This document shows positions 53,889 through 62,174 of a stretch of 64,000 bases of DNA, one piece after another. The notes below the pieces were generated by a model. That model saw only the letters and a program-made list of their open reading frames with translations, did not search any database and was not told the origin of the DNA. Source of the stretch: Nonomuraea ceibae (GTDB lineage Bacteria > Actinomycetota > Actinomycetes > Streptosporangiales > Streptosporangiaceae); assembly GCF_019396325.1 (NCBI RefSeq), contig NZ_JAHKRO010000007.1, positions 62,001 through 126,000 on the forward strand. The letters are read 5' to 3'. How positions within the stretch are numbered: the first letter of the stretch is position 1; every line of letters starts with the position of its first letter. Both the position numbers and the translations under genes were made by a program.

Positions 53889-55837
53889 CGTTCCAGATCA
53901 GTGCCATCTCCATCTACAACGAAGACGGCCACATCCGCACCGTCCCCTTCAAGACCGGCAGGCTCAACATCATCACTGGCGACTCGCGGCGCGGGAAGAG
54001 CGCTCTGCTTAACATCGTCGACTACTGCCTGGCCAGCAAGGACTATGTCATCAAGGGGGCGGCGCTGCGCAACTTCGTGCAGGTCTTCGCTGTCACTCTC
54101 GTGAAGGACCAACAGCAGTTGTTCGTGGCGCGGCCGGCTCCGGCTGGCAAGGCGGCCACGGCGACCACAATGTGCGTCGTCTCTCAAGCGCTCGGCGCGG
54201 CGCCTCCGCAACGGGAAGAGCTGAACTTCTCCACCCCTCTCGACATCGCCAAGGATGTCTTGTCGGAGTTCACGGAGATCGACCGGACGGTCCGGATCCC
54301 AGCCGTGCGCAGCACTACCCCGATCCCGCCCTCAGTGCGCCATGCGCTGTTCTTCTGTCTACAGAAGCAGAACGAGGTAGCCAACCCAGACCTGCTGTTC
54401 CACTCGCAGGGTGAGGAATTCTTGCCAGCGACGATCCGGGCAATGATTCCCTACTTTCTTGGCGCCGTCGATCCCGAACAGGCGTTGCTAGAAAGCCGAC
54501 TCCGTCTGCTGCGTCGGGAACTCGCACAGATGGAAGCGGCCGTAGCTGCTGCCCACAGCCTGTCTCCAGCCTCCGGGCAAGCGCTGGCTCTGGTCACCGA
54601 AGCCGTTGAGGCAGGTCTGCTGCAACCGCCCCAGCGGGAGATGACAGCAGAAAGGGCGTTGGAGTATCTCCGCCAAGCCGTCAACGAGAGCGCCCCCACG
54701 CAGCTGCCCGAGGCCGGAGATGATCCAGTTGCCGCTCTCGTAGAGCAACGCCGAAGGCTGCGTGAACGGCATGGACAGATTCGTGCACGCATCGCCAATC
54801 TTAAGCGTGCCGCTCAGGAGAACAATGAATTCCTTGACCAGGCGGCTGAGCAGCATGCCCGTCTGGCCACTCTCAACCTCTTCGCACCACCCACCACCGC
54901 AGACCAGGAACCGCGTTGCCCGGTGTGCGACAGCCACCAGCCGCAATTGAGCCAGATCGCGGAGGTCATCAATCGCGACCTCGGCCGCCTCGATGCCGAC
55001 ATGACTGTCATCGGCAGCGACACCCCCGAAATCAACGCCCTCATCGCAGCGGAAGAAGACACCCTCCAGGAGATCCGCAGTGCGCTGGGCCGCAATCAGG
55101 AGCAGCTCGACACGCTGACCGCCGGCCAGCGCGCTGCGCAAGGCCAGACAGATGCCTCGCGACGTGCCGTGCTTGTCCAAGGCCGCATCAGCCTCTTCCT
55201 GGAAACGGCCGGACGCCATGTCCAAGGACCCCAAGTCGTGGACCGGCGCGAAGAAATCAGAGCGAAGATCACTGATCTCGAGGAAGCGATCGGAGCCGGA
55301 GCACGAGACGATCGGCTGAACAGTTTCGTCTCCCGAATCAATATGAAGATCAAAGCCAAGGCTGTCGCCTTGGACCTCGAGCACAAGGAGTCCCCCATCC
55401 GCCTCGACCCGCGAGGGTTGACCGTCATCGCGGATACCACACGTGGTCCGGTCCGTCTGGCCGACATGGGCGGTGGAGAAAACTGGCTTGGTTACCACGT
55501 CGCCACTCTCCTGAGCATGCACGAGTGGTTCTCCGAGCAGCGCAGCCCCGTGCCTCGCTTCCTGGTCCTAGACCAACCATCCCAGGTCTACTTCCCCGAA
55601 GACGCCCCAGACGGCACCGTCTTGGCAGGACCCGACAGGACCGCCCTGCTCAACCTCTACAAGACCATCCAGAGGACGATCGAAGCCCTTGACGGCAACT
55701 TCCAAGTGATCGTGATGGAGCACGCCGACCTAGACGACGAACCCTTCCGGAGCTCGGTTGAGGCGCGATGGAGGCGCAGCAACGGCCTGGCTCTCGTTCC
55801 TCAAGATTGGATCACCGAAGACATCAATGATGACTGA
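53885..55837 (+). CDS. DUF3732 ABC ATPase of the ABC-3C system
   Basis: A 650-residue SMC/RecN-like ATPase. Walker A is TGDSRRGKSALL (Lys38), the coiled-coil arms (~200-300 and 365-440) are joined by a zinc-hook-like CPVCDSH (Cys345, Cys348), the signature region is MGGGENWLGYHVA and Walker B is FLVLDQPS (Asp563). DUF3732 is the hallmark ATPase of ABC-three-component conflict systems, predicted computationally and little tested. GTG at 53885 overlaps the middle-component stop. The operon ends in a hairpin. Confidence 0.92.
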   Translation: MTFQISAISIYNEDGHIRTVPFKTGRLNIITGDSRRGKSALLNIVDYCLASKDYVIKGAALRNFVQVFAVTLVKDQQQLFVARPAPAGKAATATTMCVVSQALGAAPPQREELNFSTPLDIAKDVLSEFTEIDRTVRIPAVRSTTPIPPSVRHALFFCLQKQNEVANPDLLFHSQGEEFLPATIRAMIPYFLGAVDPEQALLESRLRLLRRELAQMEAAVAAAHSLSPASGQALALVTEAVEAGLLQPPQREMTAERALEYLRQAVNESAPTQLPEAGDDPVAALVEQRRRLRERHGQIRARIANLKRAAQENNEFLDQAAEQHARLATLNLFAPPTTADQEPRCPVCDSHQPQLSQIAEVINRDLGRLDADMTVIGSDTPEINALIAAEEDTLQEIRSALGRNQEQLDTLTAGQRAAQGQTDASRRAVLVQGRISLFLETAGRHVQGPQVVDRREEIRAKITDLEEAIGAGARDDRLNSFVSRINMKIKAKAVALDLEHKESPIRLDPRGLTVIADTTRGPVRLADMGGGENWLGYHVATLLSMHEWFSEQRSPVPRFLVLDQPSQVYFPEDAPDGTVLAGPDRTALLNLYKTIQRTIEALDGNFQVIVMEHADLDDEPFRSSVEARWRRSNGLALVPQDWITEDINDD

Positions 55838-55844
55838 CAGGTCC

Positions 55845-55874
55845 ACGGCTCCACGACGAAGGTCGCGGAGCCGT
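55845..55874 (+). terminator. Terminator of the ABC-3C operon
   Basis: ACGGCTCC-A-CGAC, loop GAAG, GTCG-C-GGAGCCGT form a 12-base-pair stem with one mismatch, starting eight bases after the stop. The remaining sequence up to 56136 holds no gene; it becomes more A/T-rich. Confidence 0.75.
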
Positions 55875-56136
55875 ACCAGTGGACGACCGCTAGCCGGTAC
55901 GAGCTGCCCGCAATTTCGTGTCAGGTAGTCCGGTGCTACAGAAGACGCCAGAGATGATACAAGGGGGCGCAGCAGCCAACCTCCTGTTAGCCTTCCGCGG
56001 CTCCATATTTGTCGGGGCTCGGGCATAACATGCCCATCTGGAGGCACCTGAAGACGGAATCCGTCTCACATTGCTGTTTTTGAGGCGTGGCCTGACCGCG
56101 AGATCGCACACTGCGCCCAAACGCCGAGCTCTGAGG

Positions 56137-56679
56137 CTACTCTTCAAGCCTTAGATGCTCCATCCACCAATAGTAGTCAAAGTCGGTTCGCCCCAGAACA
56201 AAGGATGCATGCTTCTCAATTCTTTGGAGGAGTCGCGAGATTTCCTTTGGAGTAAGTTCGTCCGCCTCTGCATACTTACGCAGGAGAAGCGAGGTGGACA
56301 TCAAACGAGACACGCCTACTTCATCGCAAAGCCGACGGCCAGCCCTGTCATCTGTGGCTAGAGGCCATGAACGCGCGACCGCTGCCGCGATGGTCGCCGC
56401 TTCGCCATCATCCACTTTGGCTGCATACTGCACATAGAGTGGAAATTCGTCTTCAACCAGTTCCGTGAACTCCAAAGCCCCGGATCTGAGACGTTCCGCA
56501 ACGTTGATTGGCACAATGACACGTTCCCCGTCAGCGTTGTCTCGAAGGGAGGAAACTTCTCGGGCGGCCTCGCTTACCATTACAAAGACGAGGTCATTCG
56601 CTGCAGCGATCTCATCGAATTTCTGCGTAGCTATCAAATTGATGGCGACACAGGCATCAAGCAGAAGACGCGCGGTCAT
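56137..56679 (-). CDS. PIN-domain-like nuclease, last gene of the QueC operon
   Basis: A 180-residue protein with PIN-type acidic motifs: LLLDACVAINL (Asp8), VDDGEAATIAAA (Asp90/91, Glu93) and LATDDRAGRR (Asp110/111). These residues would bind metal for RNA cleavage. It starts four bases after the stop of the XRE-ImmA gene, so the two look like a toxin-antitoxin-type pair; COG2856 peptidase plus PIN pairs are known predictions. G+C is lower than in the left half of the window, a sign of transfer. Confidence 0.8.
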   Translation of the reverse strand: MTARLLLDACVAINLIATQKFDEIAAANDLVFVMVSEAAREVSSLRDNADGERVIVPINVAERLRSGALEFTELVEDEFPLYVQYAAKVDDGEAATIAAAVARSWPLATDDRAGRRLCDEVGVSRLMSTSLLLRKYAEADELTPKEISRLLQRIEKHASFVLGRTDFDYYWWMEHLRLEE

Positions 56680-56683
56680 AGAG

Positions 56684-57892
56684 TCAGCCCGTAGGGTCTA
56701 TTTCAACGAGGTCGAAAATTTGTGGGGCCCCATCGTCACTTACGTCGGGGCTCCCGGTAAGAGAGCGGTAGATGTCGCGTGCTCCTACTCTGTCAGTACG
56801 GAGGAAGCGGGCAAGTTGCCCTTCTGTGATCTTTCCTTGCGCGTAGAGCTGCACCGCCAGCGTGCGATAGTGCTGCGGCAGAGAATCCCCTTCTCCAAGC
56901 AGTTCACTCATCCCCAGATGGCGCTCGGCAGCGCGCGGCTTGAACTTATTATCCACCAGCTTGTCCCAAGTGCCACCGGGAATGAGTTGTAGATCTTCAA
57001 GACGGTGAGTCATGGCCTGGACGGACACTCGGTATGCCCTGGCCAACTGCAGCAGCGTGGTGGGGGTTGCCTTGCCACTCTGGCTTCGCTTGAGCTCATG
57101 AAATCGTCGGGCGAGCCCGCTTCGGGGCATGAGGAGGGCCGCGGCGAAGGTATCAGCGAATCGCTCGCCCTCGGGGACCCTGGTCGAACGACCAAGAAGG
57201 GTTACTTCGGGACGATCACGGGAGACAAGGAAATGCGCGTACTCGTGGGCCATCGTGAACCGCCGGCGTTCCAAAGGATGCTTGGCATTGACTGCCACGC
57301 ATCCGCCAAGGGGTTCTGCGTAGATGAACAGGCCGGCGACCCGGGCAGGTAGCGAGATGATGAACAGCCTGATACCGACGTCGTTCTCCAGCACCTCACG
57401 CAGCCGTTCAACAGGTCCGTCTCCTAGACCTAGACGGTTACGCTCATCGGTTGCGAGGTCTTCGGCCTCCTCCGTACTCAAGTCGAGGGTGCGTAGCGCG
57501 GGGTATCGTCGCGGCAGCTCGGCGCCAGCCTGACGCGCGAGATCTAGGTAGTCATCTCCGATCCGCTCGAGTTCAGTGATCAGTGCATCGATGTCTGGCA
57601 CAGGCGCCTTCGCACCGAGTGCTGCTCTGAAGCGGGCGCCTACCGCCGCAGGCGGCGCTGATGGCCGGAGCAGCTCATTGAGCGGACGGCCGTACAAGCG
57701 CGCAAGCCGGACCAACTCCTCCGGCCGGACCTCGCGGCTGCCCTTCTCTATTGCGATGAGGAGAGGACGGCTGACGCCCAGTTCGGCGGCGGCCTGCTGT
57801 TGCGTCAGCCCTCGCGCCTCCCTGGCTGCTCGAAGCCGAATGCCTAGCGAAGATGGGCTCTCTTGTTCGGTACTCACAACATCTATGGTCAT
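56684..57892 (-). CDS. XRE regulator fused to an ImmA/IrrE-type metallopeptidase
   Basis: A 402-residue protein. Residues ~17-75 are an XRE HTH (LTQQQAAAELGVSRPLLIAI). Residues ~150-255 are a zinc peptidase of the ImmA/IrrE family with HEYAH at 216-220 and the third-ligand region ERFADTFAAALLMP. Such proteins sense stress and cleave repressors or partners. ATG at 57892 shares one base with the QueC-like stop (TGATG), and the PIN gene follows. It may repress the operon and release it by proteolysis. Confidence 0.88.
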   Translation of the reverse strand: MTIDVVSTEQESPSSLGIRLRAAREARGLTQQQAAAELGVSRPLLIAIEKGSREVRPEELVRLARLYGRPLNELLRPSAPPAAVGARFRAALGAKAPVPDIDALITELERIGDDYLDLARQAGAELPRRYPALRTLDLSTEEAEDLATDERNRLGLGDGPVERLREVLENDVGIRLFIISLPARVAGLFIYAEPLGGCVAVNAKHPLERRRFTMAHEYAHFLVSRDRPEVTLLGRSTRVPEGERFADTFAAALLMPRSGLARRFHELKRSQSGKATPTTLLQLARAYRVSVQAMTHRLEDLQLIPGGTWDKLVDNKFKPRAAERHLGMSELLGEGDSLPQHYRTLAVQLYAQGKITEGQLARFLRTDRVGARDIYRSLTGSPDVSDDGAPQIFDLVEIDPTG

Positions 57893-59217
57893 CACGCAGC
57901 CGTCCTGTCCCGTGGTGGGGGGGTATCTCCGAACTTGGCCGACACCACGGCCCACTCCTGACAGTAGGTACGATAGAGCCGGACAAGATCGTTTCGGGAG
58001 ATCATTCTGGACGCAGATCGTAGAGCCGGAAACTCCATCATGAGCGTGTTCCACGGATCCTCGCCTCGCAGGCAGCGCTCAAGGCGTAGGGCTTGCCAGG
58101 CCATGGCCGCCCACTGCTCGCTGGTTGATGGGTCAGCCCGACGATAGAGCTGACCCGCCTCCAGATGACTCTTCTTGGAGGCATGGATTGCCAAACGCCG
58201 AAGTAGGCATGAAGTGCAGATTCCGCAAGGTTTTCGGCCGCGAACGCGGGCAGAAAAGCCGCTGTCGCAGGAGACTGATTGTTGAAGCGCCTGATCGGCA
58301 TCCTCTGGAACGGAAGCGATCAACTCTGCTTTGGTAAGCGTGAGATAGGGAGCGTCGATACTGAACGCCTCGCCGGTCACAGAACCGATAAGAGCGCTCA
58401 TCATATGCAACGTCTTGGGATGCATTGCGCGCGTGGCCTGTGCGCCATACTGAGAACGCAGGTAAGGCAAGTTTATGGCGCCGATTCCGTTCTCATACAC
58501 CCTGAGAAAGCGGCGACTCATGGTCCAGGCCGCAGCGATCCCAGAAGCGAGATAGACAAACCCTCTCGTTCGCTGGCTTGATTCGATATCAGATAGGCGT
58601 AGATTTAGGTTGAACTGCACAGGCAGGCAATGCCCATGGGTGAGATTTTTGATCACCTGGCGCTGTTGATACAACATCCAATTATTAGTGAACACGCTAA
58701 CAGCCACAACACGCCGCTCATTCACGAAGAGATCTCTCGCGAGCCCGGCGGTCGAATCCATTCCTCCAGAAAACAGGACTGGATCCGCATCCGGGGGTGC
58801 CGTCTCGAAGAGCGGTGACTGACCTGGCGTCAGAGGACCCTCTCCTTGACAGAACTCAAGGATCCATTCGTCGTCCGACAACCAGCGAAGCAGTTGCGCA
58901 AGTTGTTCTGCATTGGCGTTCCAGACATCCGGACGCCTCACAGGGATTCGCACACGCATCGTCCGAGACCAGCTGCAGCCGTAGTCGGAGCTTCTCCACC
59001 CTATTCGGGGAGTCAGACGATCAGCCGCATGAACACATGCTGCTACTTCGAGGAGATCTGCCGCATACCACGGGATCTGCTGGGCAAGCCCGTCCATGAC
59101 TCGCCGGCCGTCCAGAGTAATGGCGACACCCCACGCTAGATCCACGGGTGGCTCGGCGATCCCGCCCGGCCAGCAGGCCGCGCCGGGCCAACACCGGACA
59201 GAGCTCAAGGACATCAC
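57892..59217 (-). CDS. QueC-like enzyme with an extra N-terminal domain
   Basis: A 441-residue protein. The PP-loop ATP pyrophosphatase motif FSGGMDSTAG is at residues 149-158. The C-terminal zinc site has four cysteines, C317 and C331-x2-C334-x2-C337 (CGICTSC), as in 7-cyano-7-deazaguanine synthases. QueC enzymes are usually ~220-240 residues; here ~145 residues of unknown fold precede the PP-loop. No queuosine/preQ0 pathway gene is beside it. QueC homologues act in defence (QatC, Cap9) and may modify proteins or nucleic acids. GTG at 59217 overlaps the previous stop; an ATG at 59214 is an alternative. Confidence 0.85.
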   Translation of the reverse strand: MMSLSSVRCWPGAACWPGGIAEPPVDLAWGVAITLDGRRVMDGLAQQIPWYAADLLEVAACVHAADRLTPRIGWRSSDYGCSWSRTMRVRIPVRRPDVWNANAEQLAQLLRWLSDDEWILEFCQGEGPLTPGQSPLFETAPPDADPVLFSGGMDSTAGLARDLFVNERRVVAVSVFTNNWMLYQQRQVIKNLTHGHCLPVQFNLNLRLSDIESSQRTRGFVYLASGIAAAWTMSRRFLRVYENGIGAINLPYLRSQYGAQATRAMHPKTLHMMSALIGSVTGEAFSIDAPYLTLTKAELIASVPEDADQALQQSVSCDSGFSARVRGRKPCGICTSCLLRRLAIHASKKSHLEAGQLYRRADPSTSEQWAAMAWQALRLERCLRGEDPWNTLMMEFPALRSASRMISRNDLVRLYRTYCQEWAVVSAKFGDTPPPRDRTAA

Positions 59218-59828
59218 AGATCCCCCAAAGGCGTCTCAAGCAGTTCAGAGGTAGACATGCCGCTCGTTCTGAATCCAGGGGCACGCAGCCCCTTCCCGTC
59301 AGGATGCCGCAGCAATCTGACGGCAAGGGCCTTGATCTGTGGATGCGCCAAGACAAGTTCCATGATGTTCAGAACCTGCAGGAGTTCCTTACCCCTGCGC
59401 ACTGCATCCTTGACCATCCGATCGAAGCCGAAGTGGAAGGCAAGCTCTTTGAGAGATGCCTCCGCTACGACCTGTTGAGCCTCTAAGGTCGCGCAGCTTG
59501 CGAGCTTCTCGGGCTGGGCCTCCACGAGGGCATCAACAACTTGCCGAGTGATCACAGTGGGCGGGTGGTTCGATGCATGCAACGGATCATGGCCATCGAT
59601 CCCGAGGTCTAGTTCCGAGCACTTGGTCTGCGCGCGCTGGACGGCCTCATCGGCAATGTCCCGTAGCTCTGGAACACCGCCTACATCACGAAAGGTACGG
59701 GCGAAAGCCTGCGCTGTTGCACGCGCGAGCTGGTCAAGCGAGGCTCCGCTGTCGATATAGCGCCAGACCTTACTCCATCCAGGAGGAAGGCCGCGCAACC
59801 ACCTGTCATCGTCCGGCATGACGACCAC
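59214..59828 (-). CDS. Unknown protein, first gene of the QueC operon
   Basis: A 204-residue mainly helical protein that I cannot assign. It starts PDDDRWLRGLPPGWSKVWRY and ends with LRAPGFRTSGMSTSELLE. GTG at 59828 (AAGGA upstream) or ATG at 59819 (GGTGG upstream) may start it. A consensus-like promoter lies 30 bases upstream. Its position before a QueC-like gene equals that of QatB in Qat systems, but no QatA ATPase or QatD nuclease is present and no sequence resemblance can be claimed. Confidence 0.7.
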   Translation of the reverse strand: MVVMPDDDRWLRGLPPGWSKVWRYIDSGASLDQLARATAQAFARTFRDVGGVPELRDIADEAVQRAQTKCSELDLGIDGHDPLHASNHPPTVITRQVVDALVEAQPEKLASCATLEAQQVVAEASLKELAFHFGFDRMVKDAVRRGKELLQVLNIMELVLAHPQIKALAVRLLRHPDGKGLRAPGFRTSGMSTSELLETPLGDL

Positions 59829-59857
59829 CTAGTCCTTCTGACTATGTCATCATCTTT

Positions 59858-59885
59858 AGCGTACTTCCTCCTCCTGTTGTGTCAA
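59858..59885 (-). promoter_or_regulatory. Promoter of the QueC operon
   Basis: On the minus strand TTGACA (59885-59880), a 16-base spacer and TACGCT (59863-59858) fit a vegetative sigma-70-type promoter. It lies about 30 bases from the first start codon, so the leader is short. Confidence 0.6.
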
Positions 59886-59951
59886 TATGTAAAAGCAGGA
59901 CGGCAGAAGGGTCCGTCCAGTTGCCACCCTCGACCTGGCCGGAGGCCAACG

Positions 59952-61626
59952 ATGTCGTCGAGCACCATCGAACCTGGAGAGACCCGCAAGACCACGCTTT
60001 ACCGCCTGCAGGAAGCAAGAGGACATCCGAATGACCTGACGAAGGTCATCGTGCCTCGGCACTTGGATGACGAGCGATTCACGGCCGGCCCCGCCGACGT
60101 CACCGGCATCCCGTCCCTCCTCATCCATGGCACGATCTCCAAGGGCGTCACGGACTGGTCAGCCGTACTCGAAAAGCTCACCTCCACCTCCGTCGAGGAG
60201 ACGAACTGCACGGCGGCCGCCGTACTCGTCATCCCGGTCGACGAGGGGGTCTTCGCCCTCAGCTACAGAATGGGCCACCTGCTGATCGATCCCCGTTTCA
60301 TCGATCCAGGGTTCGGTCTCAGCTTCGCCGTACGAGCCGTCGACCCCAAGAGCGTCAGACAGGTCACCCGAACGGCCATGCTCGCTCAGCCACGTTACGA
60401 GCGCAGCTCTGTCCCCGGCGGCCAAAACATCCGCTGGTATGGCATCGAAGAGTACGGCGAGATCGTCGGCAGGATCACCGGCCAGTTGGCCAACGTCGAA
60501 CTCACCTTCAACAGAGGGCGAAAACGCCGCATCAGCGTGGCCGGCACCGACTCTCTCAAGGTCCACCTCGCCACCGACCCCGAGGATCTGTTGGATGACC
60601 TCCGGCGTATCGGCAAGATCTGCGCCAAGGAGTCTCCAGCCGAGGAACTCGAGTTCATCGCACGCCTGCGAGCGCTGAAGCCGAGAGACCCGCTGATTCC
60701 CCGGCTCAACGAGGCGCTGGACGACCTGCTCGGCGGCGGCACGGAAGGTGAACTTGCCCTCGCGCTGCCCCTTGCGTGCCAGGACGTAGAGGAAGAACAC
60801 CAGTCGTACAGGGTAAAAATTGGTCAACGAAGGTTCACCGCGGAGGAAGACCTGTCCCTCGAGACGCTCCTGGCACTGACGCAGCCGCTCCCCCCCAGGC
60901 CAGCGAATCAAAGCGCTCCGGGACGGTTACATCCAGGTTTGCGCCGACCACGAAGGCGAGGAACCGCTGAGCCGAAGGGTGAAGGGGCATCTGTGGATCT
61001 CCGCCGACATCCCCTTGGACGCACATCGGTACTTCCTCCACGAGGGCAAGTGGTACGAGATCGGCACCGCACACCTGGAGAGCATCCACAAGCACGTCAC
61101 GCAGATGCTGTCGCAGGCGCCCTCCATACCCCTCCCCTTGTGGGACCTGGCCTTCACCCGCGAGGACGCCTACAACGACGAGGTCGCCCGTCGCGGCCAG
61201 TTCCTACTGCTCGACAAGAAGGTGTTGCGCACCACCCAACACCCTCATGGCGTCGAAGCGTGCGACCTCCTTGGCCCCAACGGCGAATTCATCCATGTCA
61301 AGGCACCCACTGGTTCGGGAGAGCTCAGCCATCTCTTTCGCCAGGCTCTCACGTCCTACGACGCCCTCCGCTACGACCCCGAAGCACGAGAAGAACTGGC
61401 CAAGCTCGTCAAGGCCACCCAACCCGGCATGTCCATCCCGGCACGTCCCACGGTGATCTTCGCGATCGCACTTAAGAGCAAGAAGAAAGGGCAACCGGCT
61501 ACCTACCGCCCGCTGACCGTGGATACCTTGTTCACCTTCTCCCAGGTCTCTCTCATCCATACGGTCCGGGTATTCGACCTGGTGCAGGTGAAGGTCGAGG
61601 TCATCGACATCAGCCCACAGCCATGA
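59952..61626 (+). pseudogene. TIGR04141/DUF6119-like gene split by a frameshift in a run of seven C
   Basis: ATG at 59952 has GGAGG six bases upstream and opens MSSSTIEPGETRKTTLYRLQ. The frame stays coding to LLALTQPLPP near 60896 and then turns into arginine-rich nonsense. A frame one base later carries GQRIKALRDGYIQVC, WISADIPLDAH and so on to the stop at 61626. The break falls in seven consecutive C at 60890-60896; removing one C restores a single protein of about 557 residues, the usual size of the sporadically distributed TIGR04141 family, which occurs in defence islands. Pseudogene, phase-variable gene and sequencing error are all possible. Confidence 0.75.
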
Positions 61627-62174
61627 CAGCCGTGCGGGGCCTCTCCTTCACACTCCTCCGCCGGGATATGGCATGCCTACGCATCTGGCGTGACGGATGA
61701 CCGCGACGGATCCTGCGCTTCGCCTCCAGGCCCGGGGCTTGTCTAGGTGCTCCTGAGTGGTGTCGGGGGTGTGGTCATGTCGCAGACGATGGGTGTGGAG
61801 TCGGGCGGGATGTCCATGAAGGGACGCCTTTCCAGTGAAGGGCTTCAGGCGGCCTCTCTGGTGCAGCGAGGCGGCCTCGCACACGTCCGTGTCCGCGGAC
61901 TTATCACGGGCGGACAGCATCCCGATTCGTCGGCCGTGATATCCAGCCCTTCCGTGCTGAGCTCCAGCCGCAGCCCGACCAGAGCAGGATCGCACGGCCT
62001 GCGGGGCCTGACCACCAGGACATGGGCAATGCAGCCATCTTTGGCGATCGCCAAAGAGTGCGCCAGAGCCCATTGCACACGTTGAATTCATAGAGTCGTC
62101 CATGGTTTCGTCGGATATTCGAGTTCTTGAGCCCCATTCGGTCAAACCCCGGAGGTCCAATCAGGCGTCAACGC
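61627..62174. other. Gene-free stretch between the TIGR04141-like gene and the helicase
   Basis: 548 bases without a well-supported gene. A minus-strand frame at 61845-62078 (77 codons, starting MQWALAHSLAIAKDG) has protein-like composition but no ribosome site and no known relatives, so it may be a decayed fragment. Confidence 0.4.

Noticed and set aside
57892..59828. Calling the QueC-like pair a Qat (QatABCD) system
   Set aside because: Only the QueC-like protein fits. The QatA ATPase and TatD-like QatD are absent, and the unknown protein cannot be shown to be QatB.
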